From: Caenimonas sedimenti
GTDB taxonomy: Bacteria > Pseudomonadota > Gammaproteobacteria > Burkholderiales > Burkholderiaceae_C
Reading direction: 5' to 3'
Assembly (NCBI RefSeq): GCF_007833165.1
Contig: NZ_VOBQ01000008.1
Location: 186,001-250,000, forward strand
Length of the DNA stretch: 64,000 nt
Part shown: one piece after another, positions 33,901 to 41,683 of the stretch
Position numbering within the stretch: position 1 is the stretch's first letter
Layout of the letters: every line of letters starts with the position of its first letter
Position numbers and translations under genes: made by a program
Notes under the pieces: model-generated
Database searches by the model: none
Seen by the model: the letters and a program-made list of their open reading frames with translations, nothing else
What the model was told of the DNA's origin: nothing

Positions 33901-34767
33901 ATGAGTGAACCGCAATTCGGCTGGGACGATGCCGCGCTGGCGGACGCGCCGCGCGTCTTCGAGGCCGGCCTGTTCGACGGCCAAGTCGTGATGGTCTCCG
34001 GCGCCGGCAGCGGCATCGGAAAGGCCATCGCGTTCCTGTACGCGCGACTGGGCGCCAGACTCGTCATCTGCGGCCGCGACCGCGCCAAGCTCGATGCCTG
34101 CGAGCCCTGGCTGCGCAAGCTCGGCAGCCCCGACGTGCTGGTGCAGCAGGCCAACATTCGTCAGCCCGATGATGTCGAGCGGCTGCTGGACGCGACCTAC
34201 ACCCATTTCGGTCGCCTGGACGTGCAGGTCAACAACGCGGGTGGCCAGTTCCCGAAGGCCGCGCTCGACCTCAGCCCGAACGGCTGGAAGGCGGTGATCG
34301 ACAACAACCTGAACGGTACCTGGTACATGATGCACGCCGCCGCAAAGCGCTGGCGCGACACCGGCACGCCGGGCAACATCGTCAACATCGTGCTGACCTT
34401 CCAGCGCGGCTTCCCCGGCGTCGCCCACTCCTGCGCTGCGCGAGCCGCGGTGACCTACCTGTCTAAGACGGTGGCCGTGGAATGGGCGCAGCACCAGATC
34501 CGCGTCAACTGTGTGGCGCCCGGCGTGATCGAGAGCACCGGCTTCAAGCAGTACTCGGCCGAAGCGCGCGAGCAGTTCCCACGCGGCAACCCGATGCTGC
34601 GCCAGGGCGACGTGCAGGACATCGGTCACGCGGTGATCTACCTCACCGGGCCCAGCGGCAAGTTCATCACCGGTGAGCTGCTCACCGTCGATGGCGGCGG
34701 CGTCCTGTGGGGCGAGCTGTGGACGATCCCCAAGCCTGCCTATTTCACCCAGGGGCAGACGCCATGA
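33901..34767 (+). CDS. SDR oxidoreductase of the dienoyl-CoA-reductase-like group
   Basis: 288 residues; cofactor loop SGAGSGIG (33-40), NNAGGQFPKA near 111. The Tyr-Lys catalytic pair is replaced by Ser177 and Arg181 (HSCAARAA), as in 15344-16231. The position where DECR enzymes have Tyr or Asp (11 residues earlier) is Thr166. The N-terminal extension of about 25 residues (FGWDDAALADAPRVFEAGLF) is shared with the next SDR. Starts 5 bases after the ETF-QO stop and overlaps the next gene by ATGA. Probably reduces or oxidises an acyl-CoA intermediate with NADP(H). Confidence 0.84.
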   Translation: MSEPQFGWDDAALADAPRVFEAGLFDGQVVMVSGAGSGIGKAIAFLYARLGARLVICGRDRAKLDACEPWLRKLGSPDVLVQQANIRQPDDVERLLDATYTHFGRLDVQVNNAGGQFPKAALDLSPNGWKAVIDNNLNGTWYMMHAAAKRWRDTGTPGNIVNIVLTFQRGFPGVAHSCAARAAVTYLSKTVAVEWAQHQIRVNCVAPGVIESTGFKQYSAEAREQFPRGNPMLRQGDVQDIGHAVIYLTGPSGKFITGELLTVDGGGVLWGELWTIPKPAYFTQGQTP

Positions 34768-35648
34768 GCGCAGCGGAAAAGCAACCCAAATTCGGCCCCG
34801 GCGACGCGGCGCTCGCCGAGCTGCCCACGGTCTACCGCGACAATCTGTTCGCCGGCAAGGTGGTGCTGGTCTCGGGCGCCGGCAGCGGCATCGGCAAGGC
34901 GATTGCCTTCCTGTTCGCCCGCCTGGGCGCCACGCTGGCGATCTGCGGCCGCAAGCTGGATGCGCTGGAGGACTGCGCCGAGAAGCTGCGCGCCCTGTCA
35001 GGCCGCGAGGTCCTTGTGCACCCGATGACAATCCGCGATCCGGCGCAAGTCGAAGGTCTGTTCGACGCAGTGTTCGAACGCTTCGGCAGCATCGATGTGC
35101 TGGTCAACAATGCCGGCGGGCAGTTCGCCGCGCATGCGATGGACTTCACCGACAAGGGTTGGAACGCCGTCATCGACACCAACCTCAACGGCACCTGGTA
35201 CATGATGCAGGGCACGGCGAAGCGATGGGTCAAGCAGGGCAAGCGCGACGGCAGCATCGTCACCATCGCTGCCGCGGTTGACCGCGGCCTGCCCGGCATG
35301 GCACACACCGCTGCGTCGCGGGCAGGCGTGATCGCGCTGTCACAGACGTTGGCCGTCGAATGGGCCGAGCACGGCATCCGCGTCAACTGCATCGGCGCCG
35401 GCGCGATCGAGAGCAACGGCTTCAACAACTACAGGGAAGAAAACGTCGGCGGCCTGTTCCGCACCAACCCCATGCTCAGGGCCGGCGACGTGCAGGACAT
35501 TGCCGAGGCGGTGGTCTACCTCACTGCGCCATCGGGCAAGTACATCACTGGCGAGACCGTCAACATCGACGGCGGCATGGTGCTGTGGGGCGACTTCTGG
35601 CCCGCCGGCATGCCCGACTACTTCAAACCACCCGCATCCCCAACATGA
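34764..35648 (+). CDS. SDR oxidoreductase, paralogue of the preceding gene
   Basis: 294 residues, similar to its upstream neighbour from end to end, so a tandem duplication is likely. Cofactor loop SGAGSGIG (37-44); NNAGGQFAAH; catalytic-pair positions Thr182 and Arg186 (HTAASRAG) instead of Tyr and Lys. The C-terminus (LWGDFWPAGMPDYFKPP) extends past the usual SDR end. ATG at 34764 overlaps the preceding stop and its own stop overlaps the CoA-transferase start. Two similar but distinct copies suggest either two substrates in one pathway or a heteromeric enzyme. Confidence 0.84.
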   Translation: MSAAEKQPKFGPGDAALAELPTVYRDNLFAGKVVLVSGAGSGIGKAIAFLFARLGATLAICGRKLDALEDCAEKLRALSGREVLVHPMTIRDPAQVEGLFDAVFERFGSIDVLVNNAGGQFAAHAMDFTDKGWNAVIDTNLNGTWYMMQGTAKRWVKQGKRDGSIVTIAAAVDRGLPGMAHTAASRAGVIALSQTLAVEWAEHGIRVNCIGAGAIESNGFNNYREENVGGLFRTNPMLRAGDVQDIAEAVVYLTAPSGKYITGETVNIDGGMVLWGDFWPAGMPDYFKPPASPT

Positions 35649-36895
35649 GCTCCACAACCGACAAGACCGCCAGTGGCCCCGGCCCGCTGGCCGGCGTCAG
35701 GATCATCGATCTCACCACCGTGGTGATGGGTCCGTTCGCCTCCCAGATCCTGGCCGACCTGGGCGCCGACGTCATCAAGGTGGAATCTCCTGAAGGCGAC
35801 ACCGTACGAAATATCGGCCCCAGCCGCAGCAAGGGTATGGGCCCGATGTACCTGGCCGTCAACCGCAACAAGCGCAGCATCGTGCTCGACCTGCGCCAGC
35901 CCGATGGCCTGGCGGCGCTGAAGCGCCTGATCGCCGGCGCCGACGTGCTGCTGTTCAACATCCGCCCAGGCTCGATGGGCCGGCTGGGCCTGAGCTACGA
36001 CGAGGTCGCCGCGGTCAACCCGGGCATCATCTACTGCGGTGCCTACGGATTCGGCGAAGGCGGACGTTATGCCGGCAAACCGGCGCTCGACGACCTGATC
36101 CAGGGCGCGGTCGCCTTGCCCTCGCTGGTCGGCCGTGTGACAGGCGAGCCACGCTACCTGCCGACCAACATCTGCGACCGCACCACCGGCCTGACCGCCG
36201 TCTACAGCGTCACTGCCGCGCTCTACGCGCGCGAGCGCAGCGGCCGCGGCCAGGCCATCGAAGTGCCGATGTTCGAAACCATGACGCAATTCGTGCTGTC
36301 CGACCACATGTACGGCCAGACCTTCGACCCGCCGCTGGCCGACGCCGGCTATGTGCGTCTGCTCGCCAAGGATCGGCGCCCCTGCAAGACCAAGGACGGC
36401 TACATCTGCGTCCTGATCTACATCGACAAGCACTGGAAGAATTTCTGCGAGATGCTGGGCCGCGAGGAGATGCTGCGCGACCCGCGCTTCCTGCGCATGG
36501 CCGATCGCACGCGCAATGTCGACGCGCTGTACGCCTTCGTCACCGAGCAGATGGCCCAGCGCACCACCGCCGAGTGGATGGACGCGCTGGCCAAGGCCGA
36601 CATCCCGGTGACGCCCATGCACACGCCGGCCTCCCTGATGGACGACCCGCACCTGGCCGACATCGGCTTTTTCGAGTGGATCGAGCACCCAAGCGAAGGG
36701 CGCATCCGCAGCATGAACATTCCCGGCACGTGGTCGGGCACGCCGCCGGCCATCCGGCGCCATGCGCCGCTGCTGGGCGAAAACACGCGCGAGGTGCTGG
36801 CCGAGGCCGGTTACGCCGCGGCTGACATTGACCGCCTGCTGGCCAGCGGTGCGGCGAGCGCGCAGGAGGCCGTGCGCGCCAAAGCAGAGCTCTGA
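35645..36895 (+). CDS. CaiB/BaiF class III CoA-transferase
   Basis: 416 residues with GVRIIDLTTVVMGPFASQ, NRNKRSIVLDLR and the catalytic Asp149 in KPALDDLIQG. Closest relative here is 2897-4102. Its ATG overlaps the SDR stop by 4 bases, making it the last gene of the tetR run (31052-36895). It likely transfers CoA between a pathway acid and a CoA-thioester intermediate, sparing ATP. It converges with the racemase gene at 36899 with only 3 bases between. Confidence 0.88.
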   Translation: MSSTTDKTASGPGPLAGVRIIDLTTVVMGPFASQILADLGADVIKVESPEGDTVRNIGPSRSKGMGPMYLAVNRNKRSIVLDLRQPDGLAALKRLIAGADVLLFNIRPGSMGRLGLSYDEVAAVNPGIIYCGAYGFGEGGRYAGKPALDDLIQGAVALPSLVGRVTGEPRYLPTNICDRTTGLTAVYSVTAALYARERSGRGQAIEVPMFETMTQFVLSDHMYGQTFDPPLADAGYVRLLAKDRRPCKTKDGYICVLIYIDKHWKNFCEMLGREEMLRDPRFLRMADRTRNVDALYAFVTEQMAQRTTAEWMDALAKADIPVTPMHTPASLMDDPHLADIGFFEWIEHPSEGRIRSMNIPGTWSGTPPAIRRHAPLLGENTREVLAEAGYAAADIDRLLASGAASAQEAVRAKAEL

Positions 36896-36898
36896 CCT

Positions 36899-38065
36899 TC
36901 AAGCCGCGCGCGCACCGCCCGCGCGAACGAAGCCGCGCTGCACCAGTGCGCCCAGTTCGGACGCCGGTATGCCCCAACGCTGCACCTGTTCAAGCGCCCC
37001 ATCGTCCGCGCTGTGCGGTCCCCGCGGCAGTCCCGCCGGGGTGGCGCTGAAACGCGGCGCTGGCGCAGGTTGCACCACACCGCCAATGTCGATGAAGGTC
37101 GAGCGTGCCTGGTTGTGTGGATGCTTCGGCGCCTCGAGTGGCGCAAGCACCGGCGCGAAGCAGGCGTCACTGCCTTCGAGCAGATCGCACCACTGCGCCC
37201 GCGTGCGGGTCTCGAAGATCGCGGCCAGCCGGGTCTTGCTTTCGGCCCACCGCGCCGCGTCGTCAAAGTCGAAGGCGTCGGCGGCCAGGCCCAGGCGCTC
37301 GACCAGAACCTTGCGGAACTTCAGTTCGATCGGCGCGACCGAGACATACTCGCCGTCGGCGCAGCGGAACACCTCGTAGTGCGGCGCCCCCGAATCCAGC
37401 AGGTTGGTACCGCGCGGCCCGGTGTGCATTCCGCTGCCGAGCATGCCGTAGAGCGAGGTCATCAGCATCGCCGCGCCGTCAACCATCGCCGCATCGACGA
37501 TCTGCCCGGCACCGCCACGCTGCGTGTTCCACAGGGCCGCGAGCATGCCGAACGCGAGCAGCAGACCGCCGCCGCCGAAGTCGCCGACCAGGTTCAGCGG
37601 CGGCGTCGGCGGCGCACCGGCGCGGCCGATCGCATGCAGCGCACCCGACAAGGCGATGTAGTTCAGGTCGTGCCCGGCGGCCAGCGCCAGCGGCCCGGTC
37701 TGGCCAAAGCCGGTGACGCGCCCGTAGACCAGTTTGGGTTGTTGCGCCAGACAAGGCTCGGGGCCCAGGCCGAGCCGCTCCATCGTCTGCGGCCGGAAGC
37801 CCTCGATCAGCGCATCGCTGCAGGCGACCAGCCGGCGCGCGAACGCGACCCCTTCGGCGGCCTTCAGATCGACCGCGATCGAGCGCTTGCCGCGGTTCAG
37901 CAGATCGAATTTCGGCGCCCGCTCGATGCCCAGGCCACTCGGCGCAAGCCGGTCCACACGCAGCACCTCGGCACCCAGGTCGGCCAGCAACATGCCGCAC
38001 ATCGGGCCCGGCCCGATGCCGGCGAACTCCACCACCTTCATGCCGCCGAGCGGTCCCTGGCTCAT
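36899..38065 (-). CDS. alpha-methylacyl-CoA racemase
   Basis: Family III CoA-transferase fold, 388 residues, but of the racemase branch: the catalytic pair is His132 in AGHDLNYIALSGAL and Asp162 in LVGDFGGGG, the residues known from alpha-methylacyl-CoA racemase (AMACR). It interconverts 2R and 2S methyl acyl-CoAs so that stereospecific ACADs can act, as in degradation of pristanic, citronellyl-type or sterol side chains. Co-directional with the flavoprotein gene at 38093, 27 bases away. One of the clearest hints that the substrate carries alpha-methyl branches. Confidence 0.92.
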   Translation of the reverse strand: MSQGPLGGMKVVEFAGIGPGPMCGMLLADLGAEVLRVDRLAPSGLGIERAPKFDLLNRGKRSIAVDLKAAEGVAFARRLVACSDALIEGFRPQTMERLGLGPEPCLAQQPKLVYGRVTGFGQTGPLALAAGHDLNYIALSGALHAIGRAGAPPTPPLNLVGDFGGGGLLLAFGMLAALWNTQRGGAGQIVDAAMVDGAAMLMTSLYGMLGSGMHTGPRGTNLLDSGAPHYEVFRCADGEYVSVAPIELKFRKVLVERLGLAADAFDFDDAARWAESKTRLAAIFETRTRAQWCDLLEGSDACFAPVLAPLEAPKHPHNQARSTFIDIGGVVQPAPAPRFSATPAGLPRGPHSADDGALEQVQRWGIPASELGALVQRGFVRAGGARAA

Positions 38066-38092
38066 TGTCTGTTCTCCTTCAACGATGGGATG

Positions 38093-39220
38093 TCAACCGA
38101 GCAGGCGATCCAGGCGTTCCTTGGCCTCGGACAGTTCGCCGAGCATGTCCTGAACCACCTGCCGCACCGAGGTCTCTTCGCGCATGTCGGCAACGATCTG
38201 CCCGACGGGGTAGGTCAGGAACTCCTTGGCCCGGACCCGTTCGACCCGCGTGCGGCCCTGCCCCCACCACAAGATCGCCTGCAGCGGCGCGGGCAGCGGT
38301 TCAGGCGCGCCGGGCGCGTCCCAGGCATCGGTGAAAGCGCTGCGCAGTGTGCGGCAGGGCTTGCCGGTGACGCTGCGGGTCAGCACCGCGTCGTCGGGGC
38401 CGGCTTCGAACATGCGGGCCTTGACCTCGGGGGTGACCTCGCTCTGCACCGTCTTCAGCCAGATCGAGCCGCACCAGGCACCTTCGCAGCCGAGCGCCAG
38501 CGCCGCCGCGAGCTGGCGTCCGCGGCCGATCCCGCCGGCGCCGAGCACAGGCAACGGCGCGACCGCGTCGACGATGCGCGGCCACAGCACCATCGAGGTG
38601 GTGCTGCCGGTGTGGCCGCCGGCCTCGGTGCCGACCGCGATGACGAAATCACAACCGGCATCGCGGTGCTTGATCGCGTGCTTGGGCGCCCCTGCCATCG
38701 CCGCCACCTTGATGCCGCGCGCATGGGCGCGCTCTACCAGTTCGGCCGGCGGCGAGCCCAGCGCATTCACGATCAGCTTGATCGGATGGCGCAGCGCGAT
38801 CTCGATCATCGCGGCGCTTTCGCCCGGGGTGAAGTTGAACGTCGAAACCAGGTCGCGCTCGATCTGCGCCGCTTCGGCCGCGGGCAGCGCTGGCACACCG
38901 GCGCGATCGAGCATGCCGCGAACGAAAGCCAGATGCCCGGCGGGCAGCAGCCGGTCGGCGTCGTACTTGGCCTCGCCCTCGCCCGCGTCCTGGTAGGTCG
39001 TAGGCATCAGGATGTCGACGCCGTAGGGCCGGCCACCGATGTGGTCGTCGATCCATTGCAGTTCGGCGTCGACGCGCTGCGGGCTCATGCGGGCCAGGCC
39101 GAGCACTCCGAGACCACCGGCCTTCGAGACCTCGACGACCACGTCGCGGCAATGCGAGAAGGCGAAGATCGGCGCCTCGATCCCGAACATTTCACACAAG
39201 CGGTTGGCCACGGTTGTCAT
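38093..39220 (-). CDS. nitronate monooxygenase-family FMN enzyme
   Basis: TIM-barrel flavoprotein of 375 residues, annotated as the 2-nitropropane dioxygenase/nitronate monooxygenase family. FMN-phosphate motifs VGTEAGGHTG (about 196-205) and LGAGGIGRGRQL are clear. Besides nitronate oxidation, the family includes IpdC, a flavin enzyme of the steroid C/D-ring pathway that occurs with IpdAB. Here an IpdAB-like pair lies 9 kb away, so a pathway role on a cyclic acyl-CoA is more attractive than nitronate detoxification (inference). Divergent from the IclR gene across a 12-bp palindrome; no good Shine-Dalgarno precedes its ATG. Confidence 0.85.
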   Translation of the reverse strand: MTTVANRLCEMFGIEAPIFAFSHCRDVVVEVSKAGGLGVLGLARMSPQRVDAELQWIDDHIGGRPYGVDILMPTTYQDAGEGEAKYDADRLLPAGHLAFVRGMLDRAGVPALPAAEAAQIERDLVSTFNFTPGESAAMIEIALRHPIKLIVNALGSPPAELVERAHARGIKVAAMAGAPKHAIKHRDAGCDFVIAVGTEAGGHTGSTTSMVLWPRIVDAVAPLPVLGAGGIGRGRQLAAALALGCEGAWCGSIWLKTVQSEVTPEVKARMFEAGPDDAVLTRSVTGKPCRTLRSAFTDAWDAPGAPEPLPAPLQAILWWGQGRTRVERVRAKEFLTYPVGQIVADMREETSVRQVVQDMLGELSEAKERLDRLLG

Positions 39221-39255
39221 TCAGAGTAGTCCAATATTGGATTATCATACCAATA
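39220..39255. promoter_or_regulatory. palindromic operator and promoter between the flavoprotein and IclR genes
   Basis: TCCAATATTGGA (39230-39241) is a perfect 12-bp palindrome, and its CCAATA half recurs at 39250-39255. A weak promoter, TTCAGA (39220-39225), 17 bases, TATCAT (39243-39248), reads toward iclR with the palindrome in its spacer; the predicted start at about 39255 would give a near-leaderless message. Likely an autoregulatory IclR site that also covers the leftward genes. Confidence 0.55.
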
Positions 39256-40167
39256 ATGAAACGGCCTTCTGCCCCCATGAGCGGTTCCGGCGGCGACGAC
39301 TACAGCGGCCCCAAGTCGCCGTTGCGCGTGATGCACATCGTCGAATTGCTGGCCGCCGCGACCAACGGAATGTCGCTAGCCGCGATGACCGAAGCCCTGC
39401 AGATTCCGAAGACCAGCCTGCTGAACCACCTGCGGGTCATGGTCGGCGCCGGTTACGTGAGCCTGCGCGATGCCCGCTACGCGCTGGGCCCGGCGGCGCT
39501 GCGTCTGGGCGCTATCATCGCCGCCGATGCTGGCGTGCTGGCTGCGGCGCGCCCCGTGGCGGCCGAACTGATGCTCAGGACCGGTGAGACCGTGATGCTC
39601 GCCACGCTCGACGAACGCAGTGCCGAAGCGCTGTACCTCGACGTCATCTACAGCCAGCAGGACATCCGCTATTCACCGCGTGTCGGCTCGCGCTGGCCGC
39701 TGTACTGCACTGGCATGGGCCGTGCGCTGCTAGCGTTTCAGGAGCCGTCGTTCATTCATCGCTACCTGGCCGAAACTGACATGCTGCGGCGCACGCCGCG
39801 CACGGTGACCGAACGGACACGCCTGCGACGCATCATCGACGAGGTGCGCGGCAGCGGTGTGGTGGTGACACAGGGTGAGCACACGATAGGCGCCGGCGCC
39901 GTGGCCGCCCCAGTCATCGAGCGCGACGGCCGAGTGCGCCATGCCATCGGCATCGGCGTCCCGATCGACCGGCTCGAGCCGCGGCGCGAGTTGCTCGCCG
40001 CGCTGGTGACCGAGGCAGCTCGCGAGGTCTCATGGACCCTGGGCGGGCACGCAGCGCCGCCGTCAAAGTTTGCCCCGCAAGACTCCGGGAACAGCACTTC
40101 ATCGTTGGCGGCAGCACCACTGAAACGAACCAGCAAAGCCCGCCAGGGCGAACGGAGACCAGCATGA
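39256..40167 (+). CDS. IclR-family transcriptional regulator
   Basis: 303 residues from the ATG at 39256 (ATG at 39277, 21 bases on, is the alternative; a TTG at 39214 would lie across the operator and inside the divergent gene). Winged helix-turn-helix at about residues 20-75 (MSLAAMTEALQIPKTSLLNHL, core IPKTSLLNHL) followed by the IclR effector domain with YTGMGR-type CTGMGRALLAF and GAVAAPVIERDG. IclR proteins regulate catabolic operons in response to small aromatic or aliphatic acids. It probably controls the 40164-49977 operon, whose first gene overlaps its stop, and the divergent 38065/39220 genes. Confidence 0.9.
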   Translation: MKRPSAPMSGSGGDDYSGPKSPLRVMHIVELLAAATNGMSLAAMTEALQIPKTSLLNHLRVMVGAGYVSLRDARYALGPAALRLGAIIAADAGVLAAARPVAAELMLRTGETVMLATLDERSAEALYLDVIYSQQDIRYSPRVGSRWPLYCTGMGRALLAFQEPSFIHRYLAETDMLRRTPRTVTERTRLRRIIDEVRGSGVVVTQGEHTIGAGAVAAPVIERDGRVRHAIGIGVPIDRLEPRRELLAALVTEAAREVSWTLGGHAAPPSKFAPQDSGNSTSSLAAAPLKRTSKARQGERRPA

Positions 40168-41153
40168 ACTTTCATTTCGCAGGAACCGCGCGTCACTTTT
40201 CGCGCGGCTTCACCGCCGCTCTGCTGCTGGGACTGGCCTCGCTGGCCGCCCATGCGCAGTTCCCGAACAAGCCGGTTCGCCTGGTTGTGCCCTTCGGCCC
40301 GGGGTCGGCGACCGACACGTTCCTGCGCATCGTTGCCGAGCCCCTCGGCACCGCACTCGGCCAGAGCGTCGTGATCGACAACAAGCCCGGCGCGATGTCC
40401 GTGCTGGCCGTCGAGCATGTGGCCAAGTCGCCGCCCGACGGCTACACCGTTGTCGCCGCCACCAACTCCATCGTCGCAAACCCGGCCGGCATCCTGCGCA
40501 GCGTCAACTACGACCCGTTCCGCGACTTCACGCCCATCACTCGGCTGGCCGGCACGTCCTACGTGCTGGTGGTGGCAGCCGACCAGCCCTGGAGGACCCT
40601 GGACGAGTTGGTTGCGCATGCGCGCGCCAACCCGGGCAAGCTCAACTACGCCAGCGGCAACCTCGGTGGCGTGCTGTACGGCGGCATGCTGCAGAAGTCG
40701 ATCGGCGTGAACATGGTGCACGTGCCCTTCAAGTCCACGCCACCGGCGCTGCTGGAGCTGCTGGCCGGACGCGTGCACATCATGTTCACCGACCTGGCGA
40801 CGGCTAGCGGGCAGGTCAAGGCGGGCAAGGTGCGGCCGCTGCTGGCTACCGCAACGCAGCGCACGGCGCTGTTCCCCGATGTGCCGACCATCGCCGAAAC
40901 CGGCATCAGGGGCTTCGCAGACATGCCGGCATGGTGGGCACTGTACGGCCCGGCCGGCATGCCCAACGACGCCGTCGAACGGCTGAACCGCGAGGTCACC
41001 ACGATCCTGCAGCGGCCCGACATCCGCAGCCGTCTGCTCGCGATGGGCATCGACGCAGTGCCGTCGTCGCCGCAAGTGCTGGCCGACTTCACGCGCGAGC
41101 AGTCGCAGAACTATGTGCGGCTAATCAAGGAATTCAACATCCAGCCGGAATGA
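40164..41153 (+). CDS. Bug/TctC-family periplasmic solute-binding protein
   Basis: Third orphan Bug protein, 329 residues. Signal peptide about 1-31 (ending LAAHAQ), then FPNKPVRLVVPFGPGSATD and AKSPPDGYTVV. ATG at 40164 overlaps the iclR stop by 4 bases and has GGAGA upstream. Coupling of a Bug protein to an IclR regulator and acyl-CoA genes is common in Burkholderiales and suggests that the ligand is the substrate or inducer of this operon. No TctA/B membrane partners in the window. Confidence 0.91.
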   Translation: MNFHFAGTARHFSRGFTAALLLGLASLAAHAQFPNKPVRLVVPFGPGSATDTFLRIVAEPLGTALGQSVVIDNKPGAMSVLAVEHVAKSPPDGYTVVAATNSIVANPAGILRSVNYDPFRDFTPITRLAGTSYVLVVAADQPWRTLDELVAHARANPGKLNYASGNLGGVLYGGMLQKSIGVNMVHVPFKSTPPALLELLAGRVHIMFTDLATASGQVKAGKVRPLLATATQRTALFPDVPTIAETGIRGFADMPAWWALYGPAGMPNDAVERLNREVTTILQRPDIRSRLLAMGIDAVPSSPQVLADFTREQSQNYVRLIKEFNIQPE

Positions 41154-41187
41154 CCCTGTTGCGATGCGCCGCGAAGAGACTCGATCC

Positions 41188-41646
41188 ATGCACCCTCCCA
41201 AAGCCCTCTGGCTCGGCGACATCCGCCCGGGCATGCGCCTGCCTCTGCCAGGCTTCGAATGCAGCGCCGAACTGGTGGCCGGCTACGCCGACCTGCTGGA
41301 CGCGCGCCACCCGATCCATGTCGACGCGGCATACGCCAAGACCACGCGCTACGGGCGTCTGATCGCGCACGGGCCGCTTGTCATCGCCAAAGTGCTGGCC
41401 GAGTTGAACGGCATCTTCGGCACCGCCTTGCTGGTCATGCTCGACGTCGGCGAGTGGCGGTTCTACGGACCCGTGTTCGTCGGCGACGCGGTCCAGGTCG
41501 AGTGCTTCGTGATCGACGTCAGCTCGGCCAAGGGCAGCAGCGCCGGCGCGGTCAGGCTCGAGATCCGTGTGCTCGGCAGCGACGGCGCGCTGGTGCAGCG
41601 CGGAACCGCCGGCGTGCTGATCTCACGCGCCCCGGCAAAGGCCTGA
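41188..41646 (+). CDS. MaoC-family dehydratase with catalytic residues
   Basis: 152 residues from the ATG at 41188 (an ATG at 41164 is in frame but lacks a ribosome site). The hot-dog active-site segment reads LLDARHPIHVDAAYA followed by RLIAHGP: Asp38 and His44 fit the hydratase pair, with one extra residue between them compared with the usual spacing. Expected to hydrate a trans-2-enoyl-CoA to the 3-hydroxyacyl-CoA, or the reverse. It lies just before the ACAD at 41684, a natural dehydrogenase-hydratase order. Confidence 0.83.
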   Translation: MHPPKALWLGDIRPGMRLPLPGFECSAELVAGYADLLDARHPIHVDAAYAKTTRYGRLIAHGPLVIAKVLAELNGIFGTALLVMLDVGEWRFYGPVFVGDAVQVECFVIDVSSAKGSSAGAVRLEIRVLGSDGALVQRGTAGVLISRAPAKA

Positions 41647-41683
41647 TCGCCGACCCTTACTCTCCATCACCGCATCAACCTCC

